64,000 nucleotides of DNA from Megamonas hypermegale (GTDB taxonomy: Bacteria > Bacillota > Negativicutes > Selenomonadales > Selenomonadaceae), in NCBI RefSeq assembly GCF_900187035.1, contig NZ_LT906446.1:1178001-1242000 (forward strand). The letters run 5' to 3'. How positions within the stretch are numbered: position 1 is the stretch's first letter; each line of letters opens with the position of its first letter. The notes under the pieces were generated by a model. It was not told the DNA's origin. It did no database searches and saw nothing but the letters and a program-made list of their open reading frames with translations. The position numbers and the translations under genes are program-made. Shown piece by piece: positions 35,815-45,559 of the stretch.

Positions 35815-36231
35815 TCAATTAGCAGGCTTAATTTTAATGATTAATTCATTATCACTCTGCCAACTGTCATTTATATATAAAGCATAATCTATTTTAATGA
35901 TGTGATGTTTCACATCAGAAATTATATCAAAACGATGAGTTTTCACCATCATGTGTAATTTGCCGTATGGTGTTTCATAATCGCTATGGCTGACTTTGCC
36001 TTTAGCAAACAGTTGCTGTTGCTTTACTCCACCACTACGCGTCAAAGCTAAAAAATCTTTCCCGATTTTCAGCATAGTCGAAGTCTCTTGTTTATCGACT
36101 AAATTTGTCTCTTTGTATATTACATAAGAAATATCGCCTTTTTTATGATGGTTAGCGACTGCCTCCATCTTTACGACATTTTCTTCTGAGCCTTTTTGTT
36201 TACTGTTAATTTTAACAATAACTTTGTTCAT
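35815..36231 (-). CDS. DUF1934 protein
   Basis: 138 aa, soluble, no signal peptide. Its length and position upstream of argS match the DUF1934 (YwiB-type, calycin-like beta-barrel) family. Sequence features include a YVIYKE segment, a GGVKQQQLFAKG turn and a C-terminal beta-strand-rich half (HHIIKIDYALYIND). No catalytic motif is apparent and the function is unknown. 36 nt before the argS start; likely co-transcribed. Confidence 0.72.
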   Translation of the reverse strand: MNKVIVKINSKQKGSEENVVKMEAVANHHKKGDISYVIYKETNLVDKQETSTMLKIGKDFLALTRSGGVKQQQLFAKGKVSHSDYETPYGKLHMMVKTHRFDIISDVKHHIIKIDYALYINDSWQSDNELIIKIKPAN

Positions 36232-36303
36232 CTAAATCTCCCTATAAATACACTAAGCTCTATTATAACTTAATCTTTATACCTTGCCAACAGTATTTAT
36301 AGT

Positions 36304-37212
36304 TTAACCTTTAAATTTAGCAGTAAATTTTTTAATCATCTTAACAGGGCGATATGACTCTTTTGCTTTGCGCAATCCTTCAAGCCCCATATCTTCTTCA
36401 CGGTTTATATAAGCCATGTCTGCCCATTCATTTTCTACGAAAGCCTGATTGATAGCTGTATATGCACCATTTACATCTGGGTCTGCTTTTTCCACATGGA
36501 TTACCGCTGTATCTGTATTTAAAGCTTCGCCAAAAGTAAATGCCATTACCTTATTTACAAGGAAAATAGCTCCACCCTTGAGTTTTAACTGGTCAAAATT
36601 ATTGAGCACTTCGATTATTGCATCGCGTTCTACTTTGATAAATGGGTCATCTGGTGTCAATGTTAAACGCTTTTTGTACCAGCCATTAATTGTTATCTTA
36701 CATAATGTAATTATATCATCATTAATCGGTAAATACTTAGCTTCTGGATAATTTTTACGAAAACTATTTAAATGATTTTTCTTAGAATGAAATTTTCTGC
36801 CCGCCAATTTTATGAGGTCAGCAGAATTATAGACATAATCATAGTCATCGCGATTATCTTCAAATTCAAATTCACCAGCTGGATATTCCTTTAATTTTTC
36901 TACTGCCATTTCTTCTAAACCTGAAAATACGAGTGGTAAATTCTGCTCAGCAAAATACGCTCTTATCTTATCTATAGCCATAAAAAATTTATCTTCTGTG
37001 CAAAGTGGTTGCAATGCAAATTTTTCTTCATTATATTCTGCTATGAAAAATAAGATATCCTCTTCAATGCACCACTCAATATGATATGGTTTTCGCCACA
37101 TGAATAAATTAGTAAAATTTAAATGAGAATTTTCATGGTAATTTAGTTGGAAATATGGGTCTAATATATTTTTATCTTCTATTTTTAATTCCTGAAATAA
37201 AATAATAATCAC
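36304..37212 (-). CDS. DUF2156 (phosphatidylglycerol lysyltransferase-domain) protein
   Basis: 302 aa, GTG at 37212 is the furthest start and overlaps the AGTAGGTGA ribosome site, so the true start may be a few codons in. The sequence matches the DUF2156 acyltransferase-like fold (GNAT-related): SHLNFTNLFMWRKPYHIEW, GRKFHSKKNHLNSFRKNYP, and EKADPDVNGAYTAINQAFVE with YINREEDMGLEGLRKAKESYRP. Members transfer aminoacyl or acyl groups; the specific substrate here is unknown. No membrane helices, so it is not MprF itself. Confidence 0.75.
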   Translation of the reverse strand: MIIILFQELKIEDKNILDPYFQLNYHENSHLNFTNLFMWRKPYHIEWCIEEDILFFIAEYNEEKFALQPLCTEDKFFMAIDKIRAYFAEQNLPLVFSGLEEMAVEKLKEYPAGEFEFEDNRDDYDYVYNSADLIKLAGRKFHSKKNHLNSFRKNYPEAKYLPINDDIITLCKITINGWYKKRLTLTPDDPFIKVERDAIIEVLNNFDQLKLKGGAIFLVNKVMAFTFGEALNTDTAVIHVEKADPDVNGAYTAINQAFVENEWADMAYINREEDMGLEGLRKAKESYRPVKMIKKFTAKFKG

Positions 37213-37383
37213 CTACTTCTTTTATATTCGTTGACTTCAAATCAACTTAACGATATATTATAGCAAATTTTAAAAGCCAATGCCACTATTTGCTGATATA
37301 ATAATTAATGGATATACTGCACTGAAATTATAAATAAATTGTACAAACGAAAAAATTTCATCTATATTTAAGGATGTGAGATT

Positions 37384-37785
37384 ATGCTAAACTATAAATT
37401 ATTATTAGAAAAAGCATATGAAGGGCGCAAAAATGCCTATGCCCCCTATTCTAAATTTAAAGTAGGCGCAGCTGTACTTATGGAAAATGGCAAAATTTAC
37501 ACCGGTTGCAATATTGAAAATGCCTCTTACGGTGCAACAAATTGCGCTGAACGAACAGCAATTTTTAAAGCCATTTCCGAAGGCAACCGCAAAATTCGTG
37601 CCATTGCCATTGTCGGTGCTGATGATGAATATACCTATCCTTGCGGTATTTGCCGTCAAGTAATAGCTGAATTTGCTGATAAAAATACTGAGATTATTCT
37701 GGGCAAAAAATCCCTTGAATACACTGTAAAAACATTTGCAGAAATACTGCCAGGTGCTTTTACAAAAGAAGCTCTACAAAAATAA
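37384..37785 (+). CDS. cdd: Cytidine deaminase
   Basis: 133 aa, usual size for the homotetrameric class. It deaminates cytidine and deoxycytidine to uridine and deoxyuridine. Zinc site: [19 protein letters not shown] (Cys and the proton-shuttling Glu) followed by PCGICRQ with two Cys ligands. [11 protein letters not shown] near the N-terminus is the substrate-binding stretch. First gene of a three-gene nucleoside salvage unit with deoB and pdp. Confidence 0.95.
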   Translation: MLNYKLLLEKAYEGRKNAYAPYSKFKVGAAVLMENGKIYTGCNIENASYGATNCAERTAIFKAISEGNRKIRAIAIVGADDEYTYPCGICRQVIAEFADKNTEIILGKKSLEYTVKTFAEILPGAFTKEALQK

Positions 37786-37802
37786 ATGAAGTTGGTGATA
37801 TC

Positions 37803-38984
37803 ATGCAAAAATTTAAACGCATACACGTAATTGTAATGGATTCTGTAGGCATCGGCGAAGCTCCCGATGCAGCTAAATTCGATGATGTTGGAACAAATAC
37901 ACTCTTGCATATCTCTGAAGCAAAACACGGACTTAATCTGCCAAACCTTGAAAAACTCGGACTTTCTGATATCTGCAAATTAGAAGGTGTCGCTATCGTG
38001 GATAAACCTATGGGGTATTATACAAAAATGCAGGAAGCTTCCTGCGGTAAAGACACCATGACTGGACATTGGGAAATAATGGGGCTTCATATCAACAAGC
38101 CATTTCAAGTATTTCCAAACGGCTTTCCTAAAGATTTAATCGAGCAAATAGAAAACTTCTCTGGTCGCAAAATCCTCGGCAACTGCACAGCCAGCGGTAC
38201 AGAAATCATCAAACAATACGGCGAACGCCAAATGAAAACAGGTGAACTAATAATGTACACTTCTGCTGATTCTGTAATGCAGATTGCAGCACATGAACAA
38301 GTAATCCCACTTGAAGAACTGTACAAAATCTGCCAATTCTGCCGCGATATAACGAAAGACGGTAAATATATAATCGGCAGAATTATAGCCCGCCCATATG
38401 TCGGCACTTGCAAAGAAGATTTCACTCGCACACCTAACCGCCATGATTACGCTTTAAAACCATTCGATAAAACAGTCATGAATGCTCTCCAAGATGCGGG
38501 CTTTGCCTCCATTGCTATCGGCAAAATCCGCGATATCTTTGACGGCGAAGGCGTAACGCGTGCCCTTCGCACTACTTCCAACATGGACGGCATAGATAAA
38601 TTTATCAGCCTATTAGACGAAGATTTCACAGGACTTTCATTCACTAATCTCGTTGATTTCGACTCCCAATACGGTCACCGTCGCGATGCTATAGGATACG
38701 GCAATGCCCTAGAAGAATTTGACGCACGCCTTACAGAAGTCTTCGCTAAATTAAAAGACGACGACTTACTGATGATAACGGCTGACCACGGCAATGACCC
38801 AACGTATAAAGGCACTGACCATACGCGTGAATTCGTACCACTTTTGATATACTCACCAAAATTCACTCAATATGGCAAAATTGACTTGCGCAAAACATTC
38901 TCTGATGTAGGCGCAACGATTGCTGAAAACTTCGCTGTAAAAATGCCTAAATACGGTCAATCCTTCCTAGATAAATTAATTTAA
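37803..38984 (+). CDS. deoB: Phosphopentomutase
   Basis: 393 aa, alkaline-phosphatase superfamily. It interconverts ribose-1- or deoxyribose-1-phosphate and the 5-phosphates. Motifs: N-terminal [18 protein letters not shown] (metal Asp), [10 protein letters not shown] near residue 85 (the phosphorylated Thr) and [18 protein letters not shown] near 330. 17 nt after cdd and 16 nt before the phosphorylase, whose sugar-phosphate product it handles. Confidence 0.95.
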   Translation: MQKFKRIHVIVMDSVGIGEAPDAAKFDDVGTNTLLHISEAKHGLNLPNLEKLGLSDICKLEGVAIVDKPMGYYTKMQEASCGKDTMTGHWEIMGLHINKPFQVFPNGFPKDLIEQIENFSGRKILGNCTASGTEIIKQYGERQMKTGELIMYTSADSVMQIAAHEQVIPLEELYKICQFCRDITKDGKYIIGRIIARPYVGTCKEDFTRTPNRHDYALKPFDKTVMNALQDAGFASIAIGKIRDIFDGEGVTRALRTTSNMDGIDKFISLLDEDFTGLSFTNLVDFDSQYGHRRDAIGYGNALEEFDARLTEVFAKLKDDDLLMITADHGNDPTYKGTDHTREFVPLLIYSPKFTQYGKIDLRKTFSDVGATIAENFAVKMPKYGQSFLDKLI

Positions 38985-39000
38985 AAGTTGGTGATACACT

Positions 39001-40302
39001 ATGCGAATGGTGGATATTATTGAAAAAAAACGTGATGGCAAAGCATTATCTACGCAGGAAATCAATTTCTTCATTGAAGGCTACACAAAAGGCACTATCC
39101 CCGATTACCAAGCGAGCGCACTCGCCATGGCAATTTACTTTCAAGACATGGACGAACGCGAACGCGCTGATTTAACATTGGCTATGGTAAATTCTGGCGA
39201 TACGATTGATTTATCTTCCATACAGGGCATAAAAGTCGATAAACACTCTACAGGCGGAGTCGGCGACACAACGACGCTCGTACTTGCCCCGCTCGTCGCT
39301 TCACTCGGTGTTCCTGTCGCTAAAATGTCTGGTCGTGGACTCGGTCATACAGGCGGTACTATTGATAAATTAGAGTCGATAAAGGGCTTTCATGTAGAGC
39401 TGACAAAAGAGCAATTCATCGACCTTGTAAATAAGGATAAAGTTGCTGTCATGAGTCCTAGTGGCAATTTGACACCTGCCGACAAAAAATTATATGCCTT
39501 GCGCGATGTTACAGGCACAGTCAATTCTATTCCCCTTATTGCTAGCTCCATAATGAGCAAAAAAATCGCCGCTGGTGCTGATGCTATTGTACTAGACGTA
39601 AAAACAGGCTATGGCGCTTTCATGAAAACAGAAAAAGACGCCGAAGAACTCGCCCATGCCATGGTGCGTATCGGCAATAATGTAGGACGCAAGACAGTTG
39701 CCATAATCTCCGATATGTCCCAGCCTTTAGGCTTTGCCATCGGCAATGCCCTCGAAGTAAAAGAGGCAATAGATACACTTAAAGGCAAAGGCCCAAAAGA
39801 TTTAACTAAACTCGTATTGACTTTGGGTAGCCAAATGGTGATTTTAGCAGGCAAAGCAAAAAACACTGACGAAGCAAAACAGATGCTTTTAGATTCTATT
39901 AATAACGGAAAGGCAATCGCTAAGTTTAAGGAATTTATTCAAAACCAAGGTGGCGACACTTCCATCATTGAAGACACTTCTAAATTGCCTCAAGCTAAGT
40001 ATAAAATTGAATTGCCTGCCTTAAAATCAGGCTATGTATCTCGCATGATAGCTAATGAAATCGGCATTGCCTCTATGCTCCTCGGTGCAGGACGCGCTAC
40101 TAAAGATGATAAAATCGACCTTGCAGTCGGCATCGTCTTGCACAAAAAAATAGGCGATAAAGTAGAAAAAGGCGAAAGTCTTTTGACCATTTACAGCAAT
40201 AAAGAAAACATCACGGAAGTAAAACAAAAACTGTATGACAATATCTTCATCGAAGATACTGCGACAAAGCCAACATTAATACACGAAATAATCACTGATT
40301 AA
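39001..40302 (+). CDS. pdp: Pyrimidine-nucleoside phosphorylase
   Basis: 433 aa. It phosphorolyses uridine, thymidine and deoxyuridine. Signature [23 protein letters not shown] near residue 80, [18 protein letters not shown] near 110 and [12 protein letters not shown] near 200. The mixed-specificity Pdp of Firmicutes is favoured over DeoA by gene context (cdd-deoB-pdp), though the two are close. The C-terminal domain has a lipoyl-like swivelling fold. Closed by the shared terminator 40309-40343. Confidence 0.92.
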   Translation: MRMVDIIEKKRDGKALSTQEINFFIEGYTKGTIPDYQASALAMAIYFQDMDERERADLTLAMVNSGDTIDLSSIQGIKVDKHSTGGVGDTTTLVLAPLVASLGVPVAKMSGRGLGHTGGTIDKLESIKGFHVELTKEQFIDLVNKDKVAVMSPSGNLTPADKKLYALRDVTGTVNSIPLIASSIMSKKIAAGADAIVLDVKTGYGAFMKTEKDAEELAHAMVRIGNNVGRKTVAIISDMSQPLGFAIGNALEVKEAIDTLKGKGPKDLTKLVLTLGSQMVILAGKAKNTDEAKQMLLDSINNGKAIAKFKEFIQNQGGDTSIIEDTSKLPQAKYKIELPALKSGYVSRMIANEIGIASMLLGAGRATKDDKIDLAVGIVLHKKIGDKVEKGESLLTIYSNKENITEVKQKLYDNIFIEDTATKPTLIHEIITD

Positions 40303-40308
40303 CAGATT

Positions 40309-40343
40309 AAAAAAGACGGAAAGAAATAATCTTTCCGCCTTTT
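40309..40343. terminator. Bidirectional terminator between pdp and the AhpF-like gene
   Basis: AAAAAGaCGGAAAGA and TCTTTCCGcCTTTTT arms around AATAA; T runs in both directions serve both convergent genes. Confidence 0.85.
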
Positions 40344-40354
40344 TATTTAAGAAT

Positions 40355-41998
40355 TTATTTTAATAATGGTACAATTTCAGCTATATTTTTCTTGCCAAAA
40401 TACACATCTTTATCGTTAATAATCATACATGGCACACTCATTATATTGTATTTTTGCTTTAACTTTGGAAAATGTTGGATATCGAAAACGTGTGCCGTTA
40501 CTAAATTGTTTTCAGCAGCAATTTTTTGCGTACCCATGACTACTTCTGGACACATAGTACAGGATAATGACATAGCTACTTTTATATCAATCGGCTTATC
40601 AATAGCTTTAATCTGATTTTTAACGACTTCATCTATTTCTTGCCCTGGTCCCGCTACATTGTACAGAGCGATTACAAATGAATTGAATTCATGACCACCT
40701 GGCACGGCATGGAAAAATATATTACTGGAACTGCCATCATCACGCAGTATTTCAAGACACGCTGTTTTTACCTTGCCATCTACTTCATTTATCTTTTCTT
40801 CTACGAGAGAGAGTTTATCGGAAATTCCCTGCAATTCACCAGCAAAATTTCGCAATTCTGCTGCTAATCTGCTTTCATCAAACCATACCTTGACTTTTAC
40901 AGGACTGATGAATTTCGCAAATACACCGCGCAATTGCTCTTTTATCTGAGCAGAAATAAAGCTTGTAGTATCTGCATTTTCCTGCGATGATATAGCTTCT
41001 TTACGTTTTTGCAATCTATTTTTATCAACAGCAGGGCGCTCAAATTCTGGCATATTAAGTTTATCGTGTATATATGAAATATGCTTTTCCAAAGAGGTTG
41101 CCGCCACTGCTCCATCTGATACAGCCGTTACTACTTGGCGCAAATTCTTAACACATAAGTCGCCAGCAGCATAGACGCCATCTACATTTGTCTTTCTATT
41201 CACATCTGTGATTACATAACCGTGTTCATCAAGGTGAATTTTGTCCTTAAACCATGCCGTATTAGGCACATAGCCAGCGAATACGAAAATGCCGAAACTT
41301 TCATTTGCCTTGGCATCATAGCGCCAACTTTTACCTGTTTTATTGTTTTTAAATTCAGCAAACGAAAGCATTTGCTCTCCGCCAGCCTTCACTATCTCTG
41401 TATTAAACTCAACAGAAATTTTCGGATAGCGTTTTATCTCGTCAGCAATTGTCCTTGCACAAGAAAAATCACTCTCACGCACAATCATTTTTACTTGACG
41501 CGCGTACTTGGTCAAAAAAATACTCTCTTCTACAGCAGCAAAGCCACCACCGATTACAAAGACGTCCATATCAGTGAAAAATTCCCCGTCGCAAGTAGCA
41601 CAGTACGCCACGCCACGACCTTGAAATTCTTTTTCACCGTAAAAACCGAGTTTACGCGGATTAGCACCTGTCGCTATCACAATACCTAAAGCTTTATACT
41701 CGCCTTTTGTCGTATACAAAGTCTTGATATCTTCATCTAACTTCATATCCAGTACTTCAGCAATTGCAAATTCAGCACCGAAAGACTCCGCTTGAAGTTG
41801 CATCTCCTTCGTCATCTTCTTGCCATCAGTTACAGATAGGCCAGGATAATTCACGACTTCTGCCGTTATCGTAATCTGTCCGCCGATTTTCTCTTTTTCT
41901 AACACGAGCACTTTATACTTTGCTCTAGCTAAATATATAGCAGCCGAAAGCCCCGCAGGGCCTCCGCCAATAATCACAGCATCATACATATTATTCAT
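40355..41998 (-). CDS. AhpF-like thioredoxin reductase with C-terminal thioredoxin-fold domains
   Basis: 547 aa. The N-terminal ~310 residues form a TrxB-type flavoprotein: FAD loop GGGPAGLSAAIYLARA, redox pair YCATCDGEFF near 135, and the C-terminal YAAGDLCVKNLRQVVTAVSDGA. The remaining part (about 340-547) resembles AhpF's tandem thioredoxin-like module, with a CTMC redox pair (SLSCTMCPEVVMG) near 480. In classical AhpF that module lies at the N-terminus, so the order here is swapped. It lies 18 nt downstream of ahpC and probably passes NAD(P)H electrons to it. Cytoplasmic. Confidence 0.85.
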   Translation of the reverse strand: MNNMYDAVIIGGGPAGLSAAIYLARAKYKVLVLEKEKIGGQITITAEVVNYPGLSVTDGKKMTKEMQLQAESFGAEFAIAEVLDMKLDEDIKTLYTTKGEYKALGIVIATGANPRKLGFYGEKEFQGRGVAYCATCDGEFFTDMDVFVIGGGFAAVEESIFLTKYARQVKMIVRESDFSCARTIADEIKRYPKISVEFNTEIVKAGGEQMLSFAEFKNNKTGKSWRYDAKANESFGIFVFAGYVPNTAWFKDKIHLDEHGYVITDVNRKTNVDGVYAAGDLCVKNLRQVVTAVSDGAVAATSLEKHISYIHDKLNMPEFERPAVDKNRLQKRKEAISSQENADTTSFISAQIKEQLRGVFAKFISPVKVKVWFDESRLAAELRNFAGELQGISDKLSLVEEKINEVDGKVKTACLEILRDDGSSSNIFFHAVPGGHEFNSFVIALYNVAGPGQEIDEVVKNQIKAIDKPIDIKVAMSLSCTMCPEVVMGTQKIAAENNLVTAHVFDIQHFPKLKQKYNIMSVPCMIINDKDVYFGKKNIAEIVPLLK

Positions 41999-42015
41999 GA
42001 TGATACCTCTATCTC

Positions 42016-42579
42016 TTAGAGAAGACCAACCAACTCAAGGCTAGGTTTTAAAGTTTCAGCACCTGGTTGCCATTTTGCAGGACATACTTCATCACCATGA
42101 GCTGCTACAAATTGTAAAGCCTGTACCTTGCGCAAGAGTTCATCAGCATTTCTGCCAACATTACCCGCATTAACTTCATACGCCACGATTTTGCCTTCTG
42201 GATTTACTACAAAAGTTCCTCTTTCTGCCATGCCGTCAGCTTCAATCATCACATCAAAATCACGTGCTAAAGCTCCAGTCGGGTCTGCTAACATAGGATA
42301 CTGGATTTTTTTAATTCTTTCAGAAGCATCATGCCATGCTTTATGCACAAAATGCGTATCGCATGATACACTGTAAATTTCGCAATTTATATTTTTGAAC
42401 TCTTCGTATTTATTAGCTAAATCTTCAAGTTCTGTCGGGCAAACAAAAGTAAAATCAGCTGGATAGAAGAAGAATACTGACCATTTGCCTAATACATCGG
42501 CTTTTGTAACCTGGCGAAACTCACCATTTATAAAAGATTGAACCTTGAAATCTGCAATTTCTTTATTGATTAATGACAT
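42016..42579 (-). CDS. ahpC: Peroxiredoxin AhpC
   Basis: 187 aa from ATG 42579 (GGAGGAT upstream); the longer upstream reading has no ribosome site and starts in the operator region. Typical 2-Cys peroxiredoxin reducing H2O2 and organic peroxides. The peroxidatic Cys is in ADFTFVCPTELEDL near residue 47 and the resolving Cys in GDEVCPAKW near 167. Upstream are two Fur/PerR-like 15-bp boxes. It forms an operon with the AhpF-like reductase. Cytoplasmic decamer-forming family. Confidence 0.95.
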   Translation of the reverse strand: MSLINKEIADFKVQSFINGEFRQVTKADVLGKWSVFFFYPADFTFVCPTELEDLANKYEEFKNINCEIYSVSCDTHFVHKAWHDASERIKKIQYPMLADPTGALARDFDVMIEADGMAERGTFVVNPEGKIVAYEVNAGNVGRNADELLRKVQALQFVAAHGDEVCPAKWQPGAETLKPSLELVGLL

Positions 42580-42613
42580 ATTTAAATCCTCCATAATAAA
42601 AAATATTTTTAAT

Positions 42614-42628
42614 TGATAACGTTTATCA
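42614..42628. promoter_or_regulatory. Fur/PerR-like box 1 upstream of ahpC
   Basis: TGATAACGTTTATCA matches the 7-1-7 consensus TGATAATNATTATCA at 12 of 14 informative bases and lies 35 bp before the ahpC start. Confidence 0.65.
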
Positions 42629-42673
42629 ATTTGTTGTGTATATATTATCATTAAAAATTTTATTTGTCAATAC

Positions 42674-42688
42674 TGATTATTATTATCA
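42674..42688. promoter_or_regulatory. Fur/PerR-like box 2 upstream of ahpC
   Basis: TGATTATTATTATCA matches the same 7-1-7 consensus at 13 of 14 informative bases, 60 bp from box 1. AT-rich background makes single matches cheap, but two boxes in front of a peroxide-response gene are meaningful. Confidence 0.65.
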
Positions 42689-42750
42689 ATTAATAAAATT
42701 TAAAATTTTTATAAAGAAATCTATATTCATTTTGATTTTCAAAAGAGCAA

Positions 42751-42780
42751 AAAAAGAGCTGAATACATCAGCTCTTTTCT
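42751..42780 (-). terminator. Terminator of the esterase/ATP-grasp operon
   Basis: AAAAAGAGCTG and CAGCTCTTTT arms with AATACAT loop; T run on the minus strand after the ATP-grasp stop at 42787. Confidence 0.85.
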
Positions 42781-42786
42781 CACCTT

Positions 42787-43980
42787 TTACCAGCAAGCAA
42801 GTACATCATTATAGAAATTATCCATCTGTTCTTTTGTTGGGAATGTAGCAATAAACATCTGATTGCCCATTGCTCCAGATAAAACATCAGCTACTCTGCC
42901 AGCCATTTTCATATTAGCACCGTATTTTTCCATTATACGTTCATTGCTCAATATGAAGTTTTTGCCATCACGGCGACCAGCAAATGCACAATATGCTGTT
43001 TCACCAATACCTTTAAGTGAAGAATCATAAGTTATCATATCTGCCCAAATTTTATATACGTCAGTGCTTTGGGAGAAGTTCATCATGTCTGGGCTGATGC
43101 CACCGCATGGACGCATATTTACTTCAAGACCGATAAGTTGACCTTTATTGCCAAGTCCTGGATAATCCTTTAAAAGACGGAAAAATTCAAAATGAACGAA
43201 ACGACTTCTTACTCCGAAGCTTTTTACTGTAGCTCTACCCATATTGCGTGTATCATCTGGTAATTTATTTAAAATGTAAAAAATACTGTTATCATTATTA
43301 TTTACAATATCCATAATAGACATTGGTGTTACATTACCAATTTCAAATATAGGATTGCCATGGGAATCAATGATAGCATCATACGAATTTACTTCAGCAT
43401 ATATGTACTGTTCCATAATATACTGTATACTTGGATTTTTAGTAGCAAAGAAATAACCAACTTCGTCTTCGCTATTGAGTTTATAAGTGGAACTTGCACC
43501 CACACCATTATCTGGTTTTACGATTACAGGGTATCCCACTTCGCGAATAAATGCCATACAGCTATCCCAATCATTTACAAGATGATATTTAGCTGTAGGA
43601 ATACCAGCTTTTGCATAATATGCCTTCATATTGGATTTATATTTAATGCGTGGTATATCTTCATTTTTAAAACCGCTATTGATATTAAAATCTGTACGCA
43701 AACGCGCATCACGTTCAAGCCAGTATTCATTATTGGACTCTAACCAATCAATTTTACCAAAATTATCTCTAAAATATTCTACAGCTTTATAAACTTCGTC
43801 ATAGTTTTCCAAACTATTTACTTTGTAATACACATTTAAACTATCTTTTAATTCTTGCGTCAACTGGTCATAAGGTGCATCACCGATACCTAAAACATTG
43901 ATGCCGTTGTTTTTCAATTCACGGCAGAAATGCCAATAGTTTTCAGGAAAGTTCGGTGAAATAAAAATAAAATTTGTCAT
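42787..43980 (-). CDS. ATP-grasp ligase-like protein
   Basis: 397 aa from ATG 43980; a longer reading overlaps the upstream gene and lacks a ribosome site. It has a carbamoyl-phosphate-synthase-like ATP-grasp fold. The N-terminal pre-ATP-grasp domain (FIFISPNFPENYWHFCRELKNNG) is followed by KAYYAKAGIPTAKY, the central VIVKPDNGVGASSTYKL (ATP-binding lysine and loop) and YIMEQYIYAEVNSYDAI. The late acidic/Asn metal site is GLEVNMRPCGG. ATP-grasp enzymes join a carboxylate to an amine, thiol or alcohol through an acyl phosphate. Third gene of an operon with two esterases; substrates unknown. Confidence 0.82.
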   Translation of the reverse strand: MTNFIFISPNFPENYWHFCRELKNNGINVLGIGDAPYDQLTQELKDSLNVYYKVNSLENYDEVYKAVEYFRDNFGKIDWLESNNEYWLERDARLRTDFNINSGFKNEDIPRIKYKSNMKAYYAKAGIPTAKYHLVNDWDSCMAFIREVGYPVIVKPDNGVGASSTYKLNSEDEVGYFFATKNPSIQYIMEQYIYAEVNSYDAIIDSHGNPIFEIGNVTPMSIMDIVNNNDNSIFYILNKLPDDTRNMGRATVKSFGVRSRFVHFEFFRLLKDYPGLGNKGQLIGLEVNMRPCGGISPDMMNFSQSTDVYKIWADMITYDSSLKGIGETAYCAFAGRRDGKNFILSNERIMEKYGANMKMAGRVADVLSGAMGNQMFIATFPTKEQMDNFYNDVLACW

Positions 43981-44012
43981 AAATATCCCCTTTTTTAATT
44001 TGTATAAAACCT

Positions 44013-44765
44013 TTAACCCAATAAGTACGGCGCAAAATATTCTACTTGACGATACCACCAATACCAATCGTGGCTGCAATCAAAGCCCCAATAATCTACC
44101 CAAGTATTGATGCCTTTGTCGCGTAAAATATCATGCAACTGTCTTGTAGAGTCTGGCACTTCCCAAGGGCCTAACCCTACACAGATAACGGATTTTTTCA
44201 AATTATACAAATTGATATAAGGATGGTCTTTTGGCATATTTGCTAAATAATGCACAGGGGAGTTATTGTAAACGATATCATCCATATAGCCATCAAAGCC
44301 GTAATCTGCTGTGTAAATACCGCTTAAAGCTAAGAGTCTATCGAATAAATCCGGTCTGCGATAAAACAAATTAGCGGCATGAGTTGCTCCCAAACTGCAA
44401 CCAAATACCATTATGCCTGGATAACCCGTCCAGTTGTTATGTCTATTTACCATATCGCGCATGAATGGCACTACTTCATCAGTGATATAGCGCATCCATT
44501 GTTCATGGCGCTCAGCTCTCCAACGAGGGTCACCATTTTTATTTGACCATGTTTCTTTATCCATTGTATCAATAGAAAAAGCCATTACCTGTCCTTCATT
44601 AATCCATCTTGCCCAAACATCAGCCATATGGAAATTTTCAAAGTCAAAAAATCTACCATCTTGGCATGGAATGAACAGCATAGGTCTACCTGCCCAGCCA
44701 TATACTTTAAGTTCCATATCGCGATTTAAATTTGGACTATACCATTTAAAATATTGTGTATCCAT
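44013..44765 (-). CDS. Esterase D-family alpha/beta hydrolase (esterase 2)
   Basis: 250 aa from ATG 44765, eight bases after AAGGA; an in-frame ATG at 44774 is too close to the ribosome site. No signal peptide. The nucleophile elbow is GCSLGA near residue 125 (Ser), and a probable catalytic His lies in DCSHDWYWW near the C-terminus. Trp-rich segments (HEQWMRYI, DYWGFDCSHDWYWW) may line an aromatic or acyl pocket. It belongs to the esterase D / enterochelin-esterase-like family (PF00756 type). 21 nt after esterase 1 and 32 nt before the ATP-grasp gene. Confidence 0.8.
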   Translation of the reverse strand: MDTQYFKWYSPNLNRDMELKVYGWAGRPMLFIPCQDGRFFDFENFHMADVWARWINEGQVMAFSIDTMDKETWSNKNGDPRWRAERHEQWMRYITDEVVPFMRDMVNRHNNWTGYPGIMVFGCSLGATHAANLFYRRPDLFDRLLALSGIYTADYGFDGYMDDIVYNNSPVHYLANMPKDHPYINLYNLKKSVICVGLGPWEVPDSTRQLHDILRDKGINTWVDYWGFDCSHDWYWWYRQVEYFAPYLLG

Positions 44766-44794
44766 GCATTCCATCCTTACATTATTGATTTTGC

Positions 44795-45559
44795 TTATAA
44801 ATTATAGAAAAGCGTATTCATGAAAAACGGAACTTGTCTTTCCCAACTAGCTTCACTATGCGTACCGTTTGGCACAACACGAGTATTTAAAAGAACCTTC
44901 TTTTTCATCAATACAGAAGAAATCATTGCAAATTTTTGCAACATATGCTTATGATTGCCGAATTCTTCTGAACCATAATCCATATAAATTACCGTATCAG
45001 GTGCCATATCAGCATTTTTAATCATTTTGGCTACTTTATTAACGCCCGTCCAAATGGAAGGTGAAAATATACCTGCTCTGGAAAATATATGATTATATTC
45101 CGTTATTGCATATAAACTCATGAGTCCACCCATGGAACTGCCTGCAATAAATGTATGTTCTCTGTCAGCAAGTGTTCTGAAATCCTTATCAATTTCTGGT
45201 TTTAATTCATTGATAATCCATTCCATTGTATCCTTACCAAATCCCTTGATAGTGCCATAATCTGGGTCCTTAAAAGTAAACGGTGAATATTCTCTGAGTC
45301 TGCCATTATCTGGATTTTGATTGCAAGCTGGCGCTACGACAATCATATCTACATCATTGAAATCCAAATAATCTTTAAGTCCCCAAGATTTGCCATAAGT
45401 GGCTTCGCTGTCAAAGAAAACATTTTGTCCATCAAACATATAAAGCACCGGATATCTTTTATCCTGCGCACTGTCATAAGACCGTGGCAGATAAATATAC
45501 AATTTGCGAGTTTCATCGCCTGTAAATTCCGGTATAGTAATATCCCATATATCTACCAT
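44795..45559 (-). CDS. Esterase D-family alpha/beta hydrolase (esterase 1)
   Basis: 254 aa, AGAGG before ATG 45559, no signal peptide. Family features are clear: LYIYLPRSYDSAQDKRYPVLYMFDGQN at the start, nucleophile elbow AGSSMGGLMSLYAI near residue 125, SRAGIFSPSIW after it, DYGSEE (acid) and a C-terminal HSEASW His. It resembles siderophore-esterase-like and other soluble PF00756 enzymes. First gene of the three-gene operon; the two esterases are only distantly similar to each other. The leaving group is unknown. Confidence 0.82.
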   Translation of the reverse strand: MVDIWDITIPEFTGDETRKLYIYLPRSYDSAQDKRYPVLYMFDGQNVFFDSEATYGKSWGLKDYLDFNDVDMIVVAPACNQNPDNGRLREYSPFTFKDPDYGTIKGFGKDTMEWIINELKPEIDKDFRTLADREHTFIAGSSMGGLMSLYAITEYNHIFSRAGIFSPSIWTGVNKVAKMIKNADMAPDTVIYMDYGSEEFGNHKHMLQKFAMISSVLMKKKVLLNTRVVPNGTHSEASWERQVPFFMNTLFYNL

